A stretch of 16,942 nt of DNA, taken from NCBI GenBank assembly GCA_031411695.1, contig JANOBO010000260.1:1-16942 (forward strand), given 5' to 3'. This DNA comes from JAIBCL01 sp031411695 (GTDB lineage Bacteria > Verrucomicrobiota > Verrucomicrobiia > Verrucomicrobiales > Verrucomicrobiaceae). The notes under the pieces are model-generated. The model had not been told where the DNA came from. It saw only the letters and a list, made by a program, of their open reading frames with translations, and did not search any database. Numbering within the stretch: position 1 is the stretch's first letter; each line of letters starts with the position of its first letter. Position numbers and translations under genes: made by a program. Positions 7,400 to 14,839 of this stretch are shown piece after piece.

Positions 7400-7873
7400 A
7401 TGGCAAAAACTCAGAGTCAGGCTGCGCTCACCCATCTCGACAGTCGGGGTCGCGCATCCATGGTGGATGTCTCGTTGAAGCCAGTCTCTGCGCGTGAGGC
7501 GGTCGCGGAGGCGCGGATTTTTCTAGGCAGACCGACCCTGGCCCTCCTCCAGAAGAGCGAGATCCAAAAGGGTGACGTGTTGTCAGTCGCCCGCATCGCA
7601 GGTATTCAGGCCGCGAAGCAGACGCAACACCTCATCCCGCTTTGCCACCAGATTCCGCTCTCCAAGATCAGCGTCGATTTTTCCCTCGAGCCCGACGGCA
7701 TCCGCATCACCACGCTGGCAAAAACCTCCGCGCAAACCGGCGTGGAGATGGAGGCGCTCACTGCGGCCGCCGTCGCGGCGCTCACCATTTATGACATGTG
7801 CAAAGCTGTGGACAAAAAGATGTGCATCACCGATGTCCGGCTGATTTCAAAGACCAAGCGCCCCGATTCCTGA
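7400..7873 (+). CDS. moaC: Cyclic pyranopterin monophosphate synthase MoaC
   Basis: Encodes 157 residues from ATG 7400, the first start that matches the family N-terminus (LTHLDSRGRASMVDVS). MoaC converts the MoaA product, 3',8-cyclo-7,8-dihydro-GTP, to cyclic pyranopterin monophosphate in molybdenum-cofactor synthesis. Diagnostic motifs are GDVLSVARIAGIQAAKQT, the active-site LIPLCHQIPLS (catalytic His) and GVEMEALTAA followed by ALTIYDMCKAVDKKM, which carries the catalytic lysine. LCHQ instead of the usual LCHP is a minor variation. The protein is cytoplasmic and forms a hexamer in known homologues. It sits between prc and mogA, five bases before the latter. The partner moaA is not in the window. 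Confidence 0.96.
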   Translation: MAKTQSQAALTHLDSRGRASMVDVSLKPVSAREAVAEARIFLGRPTLALLQKSEIQKGDVLSVARIAGIQAAKQTQHLIPLCHQIPLSKISVDFSLEPDGIRITTLAKTSAQTGVEMEALTAAAVAALTIYDMCKAVDKKMCITDVRLISKTKRPDS

Positions 7874-7878
7874 CGGCC

Positions 7879-8355
7879 ATGCAAGTCGGCATCATCACCA
7901 TCTCTGACCGCGCCAGCAGTGGCGGATACGACGATCTCGGGGGCCCTGCATTGGCCGATGCAGCTGCGGGCTACGGTTGGGAGGTGGCCGCCAGCGCCAT
8001 CGTGCCTGACGAGATCGCCCTCATTCAAGAGGCCGTCCTCTCCTTCAGCGCCCAAGGTTGCGGCCTCATCCTCACCACCGGCGGCACCGGCATCGCGGAG
8101 CGTGATGTCACGCCCGAGGCCATTCGCGGCATCCTGCGTGTGGAGATTCCGGGCTTTGGCGAGATCATGCGCAGCAGGTCATTCGAGATCACGCCAAACG
8201 GCATCCTCTCACGAAATCTCGCCGCCATCGTCGGGACCTCTTTGGTCATCGCCCTTCCCGGCAAGCCGAAAGGTGCCGTTGAGTGCCTCGGCTTTGTGCG
8301 CGGCGCTATTGACCACACCGTGAAGCTTGCGCAGCACATTCCGACGAGTTGCTGA
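7879..8355 (+). CDS. mogA: Molybdopterin adenylyltransferase (MogA/MoaB family)
   Basis: Encodes 158 residues from ATG 7879 (MQVGIITISDRASSGGYDDL), five bases after the moaC stop. This is the MPT-binding MoCF_biosynth fold. Visible marks are the N-terminal strand and SDR motif, LILTTGGTGIAERDVTPEAI (the MPT-binding loop with the conserved Asp), GFGEIMRSRSFE and the LPGKPKGAVECL loop near the C-terminus. MogA-type enzymes adenylylate molybdopterin before metal insertion; MoaB is a close relative, and the two names cannot be separated from sequence alone. The adjacency to moaC, and an FdhA-type molybdoenzyme in the same window, support a role in supplying Mo or W cofactor. Confidence 0.93.
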   Translation: MQVGIITISDRASSGGYDDLGGPALADAAAGYGWEVAASAIVPDEIALIQEAVLSFSAQGCGLILTTGGTGIAERDVTPEAIRGILRVEIPGFGEIMRSRSFEITPNGILSRNLAAIVGTSLVIALPGKPKGAVECLGFVRGAIDHTVKLAQHIPTSC

Positions 8356-8496
8356 AGCAGCCCGTCGATTTCACGTTCGTGGACAAATGCACACAAGGCG
8401 CAACGACGCTTCACCAGGCACCGACTTTCGGGTTGCAATGGCGGACCGTTGTCACAGATTGCGCACCTCGCGCCCGGAGTCGGACGCGCCAAAGGT

Positions 8497-8573
<77 letters not shown>

Positions 8574-8689
8574 CTTTATGAAGGTGATTTGCCTCCGGTG
8601 TGGCAGCCCCGGTTTGGGTTTGCTCTTCACGCGATTTATCCGTCAAAACGCAACGCATCCACGTGTCGCGACGTTTGGGTATCATCGCC

Positions 8690-11056
8690 ATGAATTTTGT
8701 CCGACTTATCGCCACCACGTTTCCCATCTTCCTCGGCGGCCTTGCCTTTGCCGACGAGCAACCCGGCCACTCCCAGCATGGCGAGTCGTTCAACGAGGGA
8801 CCGCGCCAGTCAGCCGTGCTGATGGGCGGCACGGGACAGGTGCGATTCAAGGTGTCCACGAAGAGTGAGAAAGGGCAGCGATTCTTTGAGCAAGGCGTCG
8901 GTCAGCTGCACGGCTTTTGGTACTTTGAGAGCGAGCGATCCTTCCGCACCGCCGCCGCGCTCGATCCCGCCTGCGCCATGGCCTACTGGGGCATGGCGAT
9001 GTCGAACGTGAACAATGCAAAGCGCGCGAAAGAGTTCACGAAGAAAGCGGTCGAGTTGAAGCCGAAGGCGGGCAAAACAGAACAGATGTGGATCACGTCG
9101 CTCGAAAACTACTACCGTGACGACAAGCGCGACAAGAAGCAGCGCGAGATCGATTTCATCCGGGATCTCGAGGCCATTGTGCAGGCCGATGCTGCGGACA
9201 TCGAGGCAAAGGCCTTTCTCGTTTGGAAAATCTGGGCCGCGCGCGAGGTGGCGCCGATCTCAAGCGCACAGGCTGTCGATGCTCTTCTCGATCAAATCTT
9301 TGCGGTGGCCCCGATGCATCCGTCGCATCACTACCGCATTCATTTGTGGGACAGCGAAAAGCCGGCACGGGCGCTGGGATCCGCCGCGAGGAACGGCCAG
9401 ACCTCGCCCGCGATCGCCCACATGTGGCACATGCCCGGCCACACTTTTTCAAAGCTGCGCCGTTTCGACGACACCGCCTGGCAACAGGAGGCTGCAACGC
9501 GCGTCGATCACGCCCGCATGATCGCCGACCTCGTGCTGCCCGACCAAATCCACAACTACGCGCACAACGAAGAGTGGCTTACGCGCACCTACAACGAGCT
9601 GGGCCGCGCCTCGGACGCGATCTCGCTGTCCAGGAGCCTCATCGAGATCCCCCGGCATCCGACCTTCAACACCCTCGACAAAGCCAGCACGTCCGCCAGC
9701 TACGGGCGCACGCGGCTCATCGACACACTGCTCAAATGGGAGCTATGGGATCAGCTCGTGACCCTGTCCACCGGCCCGTACCTTGGCGCAGTCGAGCAAA
9801 CAAGTCATGAGGCCACGCGACTGCACGCATTGGGCATCGCCCACTTCAATCTCGACAAATCGAAGGAACTCGACGGCGACATCACCGCCCTCAATGCACT
9901 GGACAAAAAAGAAAAATCCACGCCTGCGCCTCCCGCGAAGGAGCCGGCGAAGAAGCCTGACGCAATCCTTGCCAAAGCGGAGCCCAAAACCGAAATCCGA
10001 AAGGCCGAGCCGGTGAAAACAGGGAACCCCGCCTCAAAATCAGCCGATAAGATCGTCGCCCAACCCTCGCAGGAAAAAACAAAACCTGCGGATCTGAAAC
10101 GGGAGAAATCAAAGCCGCTGCCGAATGCGCTGGCGGAACTTCGAGCACTTCAGGCAATTCTGAAGGAGGACACCGTTGCGGCAAAAAAACTGCTGGAAGC
10201 CGCCACCGAGATTCCAAAGGAAAGGCTCGCCCGGTATTACCTGAGGCTGGACGACAAAACCAAGGCCGAAGAGCTGACCAAGCGATTCAATCAGGACTTG
10301 GCCGGCTTGGCCGCCAAAGCGGAGGTACTGATGTCCTGTGGCAAGGACGCGGATGCGAAAACAGCGTTTGAAGCCACCCGCAAGGTCGCCTTCGCGATGG
10401 ATAGCGACTTGCCGGTGTCCGGCCGCCTCGGCGCGCTGGCCCTCCGTTTTAACATCACCGGGGACTGGCGCGCGCCTGCACCCAAACGCGCCGACAATGG
10501 TGTGCGGCCTGCGTTGGATTCGCTCGGCCCCGTTCATTGGCAGCCACCCATCGCACGCGCGTGGTCTGCACTCGACGCGAAGGGCAAGAGCGTTTCCGAC
10601 CAGGATTACCGAGGGAAGAATGTGCTGCTGTGCCTCTACTTAGGCCATGACTGCGGCCACTGCGTTCAGCAGCTCAATGCGATTGGCGAGGTGGCCGATC
10701 AGCTCAAGAAGGCGAATATTTCCATCGCGGCCATCAGCCGGGACAAGCCTGCGGAGTTATCAAAGGCAAACGAGCTATCGAAGATCAAAGGTGGCTTTCC
10801 GTTTCCCCTGCTGTCGGATGAAAACCTCAACGTCTTCAAAACCTACCGTGCCTACGACGACTTTGAGTCGATGCCGCTGCATGCGCTCGTGTTGATCGAC
10901 GCCAGCAATCGCATCCGCTGGATCGACATCAACTTCGACCCGTTCACCGACGCCAAATTTCTCGTCAGTGAGGCGAAGCGGCTGCTTTCCCTCCCCGCCC
11001 CGCCGCTTGCCGTTGCGGTGCGCACGGAGAAAGACACGGCGACGGGGAGACAATGA
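8690..11056 (+). CDS. Exported TPR protein fused to a thioredoxin-like (redoxin) domain
   Basis: Encodes 788 residues from ATG 8690, which gives a signal peptide (MNFVRLIATTFPIFLGGLAFA|DEQ). The first half is a TPR-like helical region (HGFWYFESERSFRTAAALDP, then CAMAYWGMAMSNV, a pattern common to environmental TPR proteins). It includes HPSHHYRIHLWD and HMWHMPGHTFSKL, a histidine-rich stretch. A Lys/Pro/Ala-rich linker (~404-477) separates it from further helices and a C-terminal AhpC/TSA-redoxin domain (~600-770). In that domain LGHDCGHC places a CxxC redox pair at Cys655/Cys658, similar to thioredoxin/PDI active sites. Later motifs (FPFPLLSDENLNVFKTYRAY) match peroxiredoxin-like proteins. 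Role: probably extracytoplasmic thiol-disulphide exchange or peroxide reduction coupled to a TPR scaffold; the partner is unknown. It follows the tRNA by 116 bp. Confidence 0.85.
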   Translation: MNFVRLIATTFPIFLGGLAFADEQPGHSQHGESFNEGPRQSAVLMGGTGQVRFKVSTKSEKGQRFFEQGVGQLHGFWYFESERSFRTAAALDPACAMAYWGMAMSNVNNAKRAKEFTKKAVELKPKAGKTEQMWITSLENYYRDDKRDKKQREIDFIRDLEAIVQADAADIEAKAFLVWKIWAAREVAPISSAQAVDALLDQIFAVAPMHPSHHYRIHLWDSEKPARALGSAARNGQTSPAIAHMWHMPGHTFSKLRRFDDTAWQQEAATRVDHARMIADLVLPDQIHNYAHNEEWLTRTYNELGRASDAISLSRSLIEIPRHPTFNTLDKASTSASYGRTRLIDTLLKWELWDQLVTLSTGPYLGAVEQTSHEATRLHALGIAHFNLDKSKELDGDITALNALDKKEKSTPAPPAKEPAKKPDAILAKAEPKTEIRKAEPVKTGNPASKSADKIVAQPSQEKTKPADLKREKSKPLPNALAELRALQAILKEDTVAAKKLLEAATEIPKERLARYYLRLDDKTKAEELTKRFNQDLAGLAAKAEVLMSCGKDADAKTAFEATRKVAFAMDSDLPVSGRLGALALRFNITGDWRAPAPKRADNGVRPALDSLGPVHWQPPIARAWSALDAKGKSVSDQDYRGKNVLLCLYLGHDCGHCVQQLNAIGEVADQLKKANISIAAISRDKPAELSKANELSKIKGGFPFPLLSDENLNVFKTYRAYDDFESMPLHALVLIDASNRIRWIDINFDPFTDAKFLVSEAKRLLSLPAPPLAVAVRTEKDTATGRQ

Positions 11057-11091
11057 GACACGGGAGGCGGCTTCATATCTCATCGTCTCAT
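11053..11091 (+). repeat. Inverted repeat spanning the TPR-redoxin stop codon
   Basis: Arms ATGAGAC (11053-11059) and GTCTCAT (11085-11091) are exact inverse complements with a 25-base loop. Related GAGAC and TCTCAT copies lie beside them. No T-run follows, so this is not a classical intrinsic terminator. It could be a weak hairpin or a decayed short repeat. Confidence 0.4.
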
Positions 11092-11120
11092 CCTCGCGTT
11101 GGCTCACAGTCTTGCCTGAA

Positions 11121-11825
11121 ATGCCCGGCCTCGCCCGCGCCCTCTCAAAACTCGGTCACTGCTCGCGCAGCCAGGCCGCGCGGCTCGTGCAAGCGGGGCG
11201 GGTGAAGCTCAATGGCCGTGTCCGGCGCGATCCCGAGACACCTGTGCGCCTAGGCGCTGATTCGATCACGGTGGATGACGCTCCCATCGACGCGGCGGAG
11301 CGCGTTTACATCATGCTGAACAAACCGCGCGGCCTCGTCACCACGGCGACTGATGAGCTCGGGCGCGACACGGTTTACTCCTGCTTCAAGGACGCGGCCC
11401 TCAAACATCTGCCTGCCGTCGGGCGGCTCGACAAAGCCAGCGAGGGATTGCTGCTCTTCACAAATGACAACACATGGGCAGACGCCGTCACCAATCCAGC
11501 AACGCACATCGACAAGACGTATCACGTCCAGATTACCACCCTCGCCGATGATGAACTTCTGCGCCGTCTGAAGCAAGGCATCGTGGACGCCGAAGAACGC
11601 CTCGCCGTGAAGCGCGCGACGATCCTCCGTCATGGCGAAAGGAACTCCTGGCTCGAGATTGTGCTCGATGAAGGAAGGAACCGGCACATCCGCCGCTTGC
11701 TCGATGGCTTTGAAATCGGGGTTCTCCGGCTCGTGCGCGTCGCCATCGGGCAACTCATGCTGGGGGAGCTGACCAAAGGAAAGTGGCGGAAGCTCACCGC
11801 CGCAGAGGTGAGCGCGCTGCGCTAA
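11121..11825 (+). CDS. Pseudouridine synthase, RsuA/RluB/RluE family
   Basis: Encodes 234 residues from ATG 11121; a TTG at 11112 is a possible alternative start. An N-terminal S4 RNA-binding domain (LARALSKLGHCSRSQAARLV, then QAGRVKLNG, residues ~4-34) is followed by the catalytic domain. The catalytic domain has YIMLNKPRGLVTT and AVGRLDKASEGLLLFTND, where Asp104 is the catalytic aspartate of pseudouridine synthases. The C-terminus has LDEGRNRHIRRLLDGF, then RLVRVAIGQLMLGEL, the RsuA-type signature. These enzymes isomerise specific uridines in 16S or 23S rRNA. RluB is the closest by length and architecture, but the target cannot be fixed from sequence alone. The gene starts 64 bp after the TPR-redoxin stop. 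Confidence 0.92.
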   Translation: MPGLARALSKLGHCSRSQAARLVQAGRVKLNGRVRRDPETPVRLGADSITVDDAPIDAAERVYIMLNKPRGLVTTATDELGRDTVYSCFKDAALKHLPAVGRLDKASEGLLLFTNDNTWADAVTNPATHIDKTYHVQITTLADDELLRRLKQGIVDAEERLAVKRATILRHGERNSWLEIVLDEGRNRHIRRLLDGFEIGVLRLVRVAIGQLMLGELTKGKWRKLTAAEVSALR

Positions 11826-11911
11826 CATGCACGGCCCACAGGATCACAAATCCTTTGGCGACTGGCGGCACAACGACCCGGCCGTTGTTCAGAATCAGCA
11901 AAGCGCGACGC

Positions 11912-12238
11912 TCAGCTTTTCTTCGTCAGGCTCACGATCTCGTAATTCTTCGCGAACGTTCCAAGCGCCTCGGTAGCAGCTTCCTTCGTAATGGAGGGGT
12001 TCTTGGCCACGATGACAAGCGTCTGACGGCTGTCGGGCTTGTCACCCGGCTTCACGTCGACGCTGACCACTCCATCAAGCTTCTTGCTCAGCATCGTGGT
12101 CACGTGCTCCTTGCATGAGGCGCACACGATGCCGGAGATCTCGCCGGTGTAAGTGACCTCAGCCACCGGCTCCGCAGATTTTGAATGCGAGGTGAACGCG
12201 GAGATCACGACGCTGAGAAGTACGAAAAGCTTTTTCAT
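11912..12238 (-). CDS. Exported HMA-domain (heavy-metal-associated) protein
   Basis: Encodes 108 residues from ATG 12238, with a signal peptide (MKKLFVLLSVVISAFTSHSKSA). The mature part is one heavy-metal-associated (HMA) ferredoxin-like domain with GIVCASCKEHV: Cys39 and Cys42 in the GM(x)CxxC position that binds Cu(I), Hg(II) or similar soft metals. Length and layout fit small periplasmic metal chaperones such as MerP-type proteins; whether the metal is copper or mercury is not deducible. It is read on the minus strand after the rhodanese gene, with an intrinsic terminator in between (12252-12292) that ends about 14 nt before this ATG. No Shine-Dalgarno is seen; the leader is C-rich. Confidence 0.88.
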   Translation of the reverse strand: MKKLFVLLSVVISAFTSHSKSAEPVAEVTYTGEISGIVCASCKEHVTTMLSKKLDGVVSVDVKPGDKPDSRQTLVIVAKNPSITKEAATEALGTFAKNYEIVSLTKKS

Positions 12239-12251
12239 GGTAAGGGGGGTG

Positions 12252-12292
12252 AAAAAAATCGCGCCGGTCAGCACGATGGCCAGCCGGCGCGA
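12252..12292 (-). terminator. Intrinsic terminator between rhodanese and HMA genes
   Basis: Read on the minus strand: a nine-base stem TCGCGCCGG and its complement CCGGCGCGA (12284-12292 and 12259-12267) around a 16-base loop, followed directly by seven T (12258-12252). It is strong and GC-rich. It lies about 40 bp past the rhodanese stop and ends only ~14 nt before the HMA ATG. Confidence 0.8.
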
Positions 12293-12331
12293 AAGTATGG
12301 AGCAGGTTTGATGCCTGTCCAGATTGAGGGC

Positions 12332-12712
12332 TTACTTCTCGAGCGTCTCACCTGCGGACTTCCAGCCGGAGATTCCGGCGGAGAGGTGCTTCACGTTGGT
12401 GTAACCAAGGGCGACGGCCTTCTTGGCCGCAGCTTGGTAGGCGTTGCATGACGGGCCACCGCAATAGGCCACGACGAGCGCGCCTGTGTCCGCGGGCAGC
12501 GCGCTTGCGATGTCTCCGCTCTTGGCTTCGAAGTCGATGGCGGTCGGCACATGGCCGGCCTTGAAGGAATCCGAGCCGTTCACGTCGATGACGGTGACTT
12601 TCTTGTCAGCGATTGCCTTCTTGAGGTCGGCGATGCTGATGTCCTCAAATCCGGCCGCCATGATGGAGGAGGCACAGACAAGGGAGAGGGCGAATACGAG
12701 TAGTTTCTTCAT
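12332..12712 (-). CDS. Exported single-domain rhodanese
   Basis: Encodes 126 residues from ATG 12712, chosen because it begins a signal peptide (MKKLLVFALSLVCASSIMAA). The rhodanese fold follows: VTVIDVNGSDSFKAGHVPTA (with Asp43), active-site loop VAYCGGPSCNAYQAA (catalytic Cys84, second Cys89), and GYTNVKHLSAGISGWKSAG at the end. Such periplasmic rhodaneses move sulphane sulphur or bind thiols; the partner is unknown. It lies on the minus strand before the HMA gene and is divergent from the glutathione peroxidase, with 195 bp between the two starts. It is about the usual size for a one-domain exported member. Confidence 0.9.
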   Translation of the reverse strand: MKKLLVFALSLVCASSIMAAGFEDISIADLKKAIADKKVTVIDVNGSDSFKAGHVPTAIDFEAKSGDIASALPADTGALVVAYCGGPSCNAYQAAAKKAVALGYTNVKHLSAGISGWKSAGETLEK

Positions 12713-12802
12713 GATATCAGTGTGGTTTGATGGTGGACTTGTGTTTCTTTGCGCCAAAATCCGCACGGGGGGACGACATCGCCTCCCATGCAAATCTCGG
12801 CT

Positions 12803-12819
12803 GACGTGGTTATTACGTC
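12803..12819. promoter_or_regulatory. Possible operator: GACGT-N7-ACGTC inverted repeat
   Basis: A five-base perfect inverted repeat with a 7-bp spacer lies in the divergent gap between rhodanese and glutathione peroxidase, about 89 bp upstream of the peroxidase ATG. Its length is modest, so chance is possible. Divergent regulation of both genes by one factor would explain it. No clear -35/-10 pair could be assigned. Confidence 0.2.
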
Positions 12820-12898
12820 TGGGAATGCGACGCGCTGACAATGTTTTTTATTCCAGATTTCACCCAGGCGGAAACGTGCCTGCCCCATGCGGCGTATC

Positions 12899-12906
12899 GG
12901 AGAGGA
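12899..12906 (+). promoter_or_regulatory. Ribosome-binding site of the glutathione peroxidase gene
   Basis: GGAGAGGA precedes ATG 12908, with GGAG five bases from the start. It is one of the few clear Shine-Dalgarno sites in this window and decides the start over an upstream ATG at 12887. Confidence 0.6.
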
Positions 12907-12907
12907 T

Positions 12908-13453
12908 ATGAAACAAATCCTACCCACCGCTCTTGCCTCACTTGCCTTGGCCATGACTGCTCCCGCCGCATCCCTTTATGACGTGCCCGTGAAGGACTTG
13001 AGGGGCAAGGATACCTCGCTGGCACCCTACAAAGGCAAAGTGATGCTGATCGTGAACGTGGCATCTCGATGCGGAAACACCCCGCAATACACCGGCTTGG
13101 AGGAGCTCCACGACAAGTTCAAGGCGAAGGGCTTGGCCGTCCTCGGGTTTCCCTGCAACGACTTTGGAGGCCAGGAGCCCGGCACAGCGGAGGAGATCAA
13201 GACCTTTTGCGAGACGAAATACAAGGTGAGCTTTCCCCTTTTTGAGAAAGTCGTCGTCAAAGGCGACGCCAAGCACCCGCTCTATCAGCAGCTAAGCGGG
13301 CCGGAATCCCCTTTCCCGGGTGATGTGAAGTGGAACTTTGGCAAATTCCTCGTCGGTCGCGATGGCAAGATCCTGAAGCGCTTCGAGCCGAATGTGAAGC
13401 CTGATTCGTCGGAGGTCATCGACGCGATCAAAGAGGCGCTGGCCGCGAAGTGA
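12908..13453 (+). CDS. Exported glutathione peroxidase, cysteine type
   Basis: Encodes 181 residues from ATG 12908, with a signal peptide MKQILPTALASLALAMTAPA. The GPx core is complete: NVASRCGNTPQYTGLEEL with peroxidatic Cys55 at the position of selenocysteine, FPCNDFGGQEPGT (Cys83 possibly resolving, Gln89) and VKWNFGKFLV (Trp142, Asn143). The Cys-Gln-Trp-Asn set is intact. It probably reduces hydroperoxides with thioredoxin- or other thiol-based electrons, as Cys-type GPx proteins usually do. Export makes it periplasmic, close to the rhodanese and the TPR-redoxin. It is followed by an intrinsic terminator. Confidence 0.93.
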   Translation: MKQILPTALASLALAMTAPAASLYDVPVKDLRGKDTSLAPYKGKVMLIVNVASRCGNTPQYTGLEELHDKFKAKGLAVLGFPCNDFGGQEPGTAEEIKTFCETKYKVSFPLFEKVVVKGDAKHPLYQQLSGPESPFPGDVKWNFGKFLVGRDGKILKRFEPNVKPDSSEVIDAIKEALAAK

Positions 13454-13476
13454 AGACACACTTTCCCTGATCGCAC

Positions 13477-13510
13477 GCCCCTCTCGCGGCTCGCCGGGGA
13501 GGGGCTTTTT
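13477..13510 (+). terminator. Intrinsic terminator after the glutathione peroxidase gene
   Basis: Stem GCCCCTC (13477-13483) pairs with GAGGGGC (13499-13505) around a GC-rich loop, followed by TTTTT (13506-13510). It lies 24 bp past the peroxidase stop, just before the convergent stop of the CxxCH gene. Confidence 0.85.
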
Positions 13511-13524
13511 AGTTTTGGGGCAGA

Positions 13525-14781
13525 TCACCGCCAGTCAGCAGGGATGTCGGCCAGGGTCTCGCGCAGGATGGCTACGATGTTCAGCCTCTCGTCAGCCGGG
13601 AGGTAGTTGAACTCGCGGTCTTTGCCCGACAGCGCCCCCTTCATGCCGGCATAAATCCTGGTCTTGATGATCGACGGCATCTTCTGCCACTGCGGCGTGT
13701 GGATCATGTAGCTGCACCGATGCTTGAACATCCGCGTGCGCAGATCGAAGTCCTTCAACGATGCCCCGCTGGCGACAGCCTTCTTGTTGCGGGAGAAATC
13801 CTTCGCGAACTGCGGATCACCGACGAGGCCTCCAGGAGGCAGCTTTGCCTCGTCGGCAAACAGGACGTAGCGCACCAGCTCCCGCGCCTTGTCGTTCAAG
13901 CGCGTCTCGTCCTCCTGCGAAAGCGCAGCGCTTTTGGCCTCCATCTCGCGCCCGAGGTAGGCGGCCTGCATCACGCGGTTGTCGAACCCGATCTGATGCT
14001 CGTGCAGGAGGTTCGGCAGGATGTCGCTCGTGGGGATCAAATGCTTGCGCAGGTCCGACATCTCACCCGGCTTGATGCGCACGATGCGCACGCCGCTGGC
14101 GGTCGTCTGCGCAAAAACGCCCTCCTTGGTCGGACCGATGGGCTTCGCGCTCGTCACATGCCAGCCACCGAAGCGACTGGCCAGCGGGATTTGATGCCCC
14201 TGCTCCTTGCCGCGGTACGACTCGTAGCTGCCGCCGTTTGGCAGCGAGGCCACAGACTCGGCGATGAGACCCGGCAGCCGCTGCGTTGCATTGGTGGCGT
14301 GGCAGTTGAAGCACTTCGTCGCGCGCTCGACCCTCGGCACCACGCCTGGCTGCGGATAATCGAAGACATGGAAAACGCCGCCGAGCTCCGGGTCGATGCT
14401 GATGACCTCGACGAGACCGCCCGGCACCACGCCGACATAGACATCCTCATTGAAGTAGAGTGCGCGCGGATTCCGCGCATTGATCCTCTCGCTCTGCATG
14501 CTGGTGGCCGAGTAAACGAGCAACTGCGAGCTGACCGGCACATCCAGAGCCGCGAGCAAGCTGCGGGTAAAAGAATGCTCACTGCTCGTGTCGAGCTTCA
14601 CCTCGCTGCTCGCCATTTTTTTCAGCAAAGCAGAGAAGACATCCTGCGGCTCGCGCTCCCAATAGTTATGAGGCGGAGCCTTGTAATCGATCGGAGGTGC
14701 GTGCCTCTCCTCTGCAATCGCCAATTCAACGATCAGGGAAATGGCAATGATGGCGTGGAGTGGCCGGCAAAACATCCACAT
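13525..14781 (-). CDS. Secreted protein with a CxxCH (haem c-type) motif, uncharacterised family
   Basis: Encodes 418 residues from ATG 14781, with a signal-like N-terminus (CRPLHAIIAISLIVELAIA). A single CFNCH (Cys157-Cys160-His161) fits a covalent haem c site. Flanking blocks recur in an uncharacterised family from environmental bacteria: ALYFNEDVYVGVVPGGLVEV and IDPELGGVFHVFD before the motif, and GLIAESVASLPNG, SRFGGWHVTSA and LLHEHQIGFDNRVMQAAYL after it. The product is thus a probable mono-haem c-type cytochrome-like extracytoplasmic protein; its electron partners are unknown. I see no other CxxCH. It is third in the row fdhA-sanA-this gene, starting 58 bp after the sanA stop. The long plus-strand frame opposite it is a shadow. 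Confidence 0.8.
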   Translation of the reverse strand: MWMFCRPLHAIIAISLIVELAIAEERHAPPIDYKAPPHNYWEREPQDVFSALLKKMASSEVKLDTSSEHSFTRSLLAALDVPVSSQLLVYSATSMQSERINARNPRALYFNEDVYVGVVPGGLVEVISIDPELGGVFHVFDYPQPGVVPRVERATKCFNCHATNATQRLPGLIAESVASLPNGGSYESYRGKEQGHQIPLASRFGGWHVTSAKPIGPTKEGVFAQTTASGVRIVRIKPGEMSDLRKHLIPTSDILPNLLHEHQIGFDNRVMQAAYLGREMEAKSAALSQEDETRLNDKARELVRYVLFADEAKLPPGGLVGDPQFAKDFSRNKKAVASGASLKDFDLRTRMFKHRCSYMIHTPQWQKMPSIIKTRIYAGMKGALSGKDREFNYLPADERLNIVAILRETLADIPADWR

Positions 14782-14839
14782 GCAAACGAATCGGATCCCC
14801 CGCTGGTTTCAATGGATGAACCGGCAAATCTCCCGGGGT

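Noticed and set aside
8025..8492. Minus-strand frame with CAICD and CALC motifs near its start, looking like a zinc ribbon
   Set aside because: Most of it is antisense to mogA; the Cys pairs lie in the short region before the tRNA and have no zinc-ribbon spacing or neighbours that support a gene.
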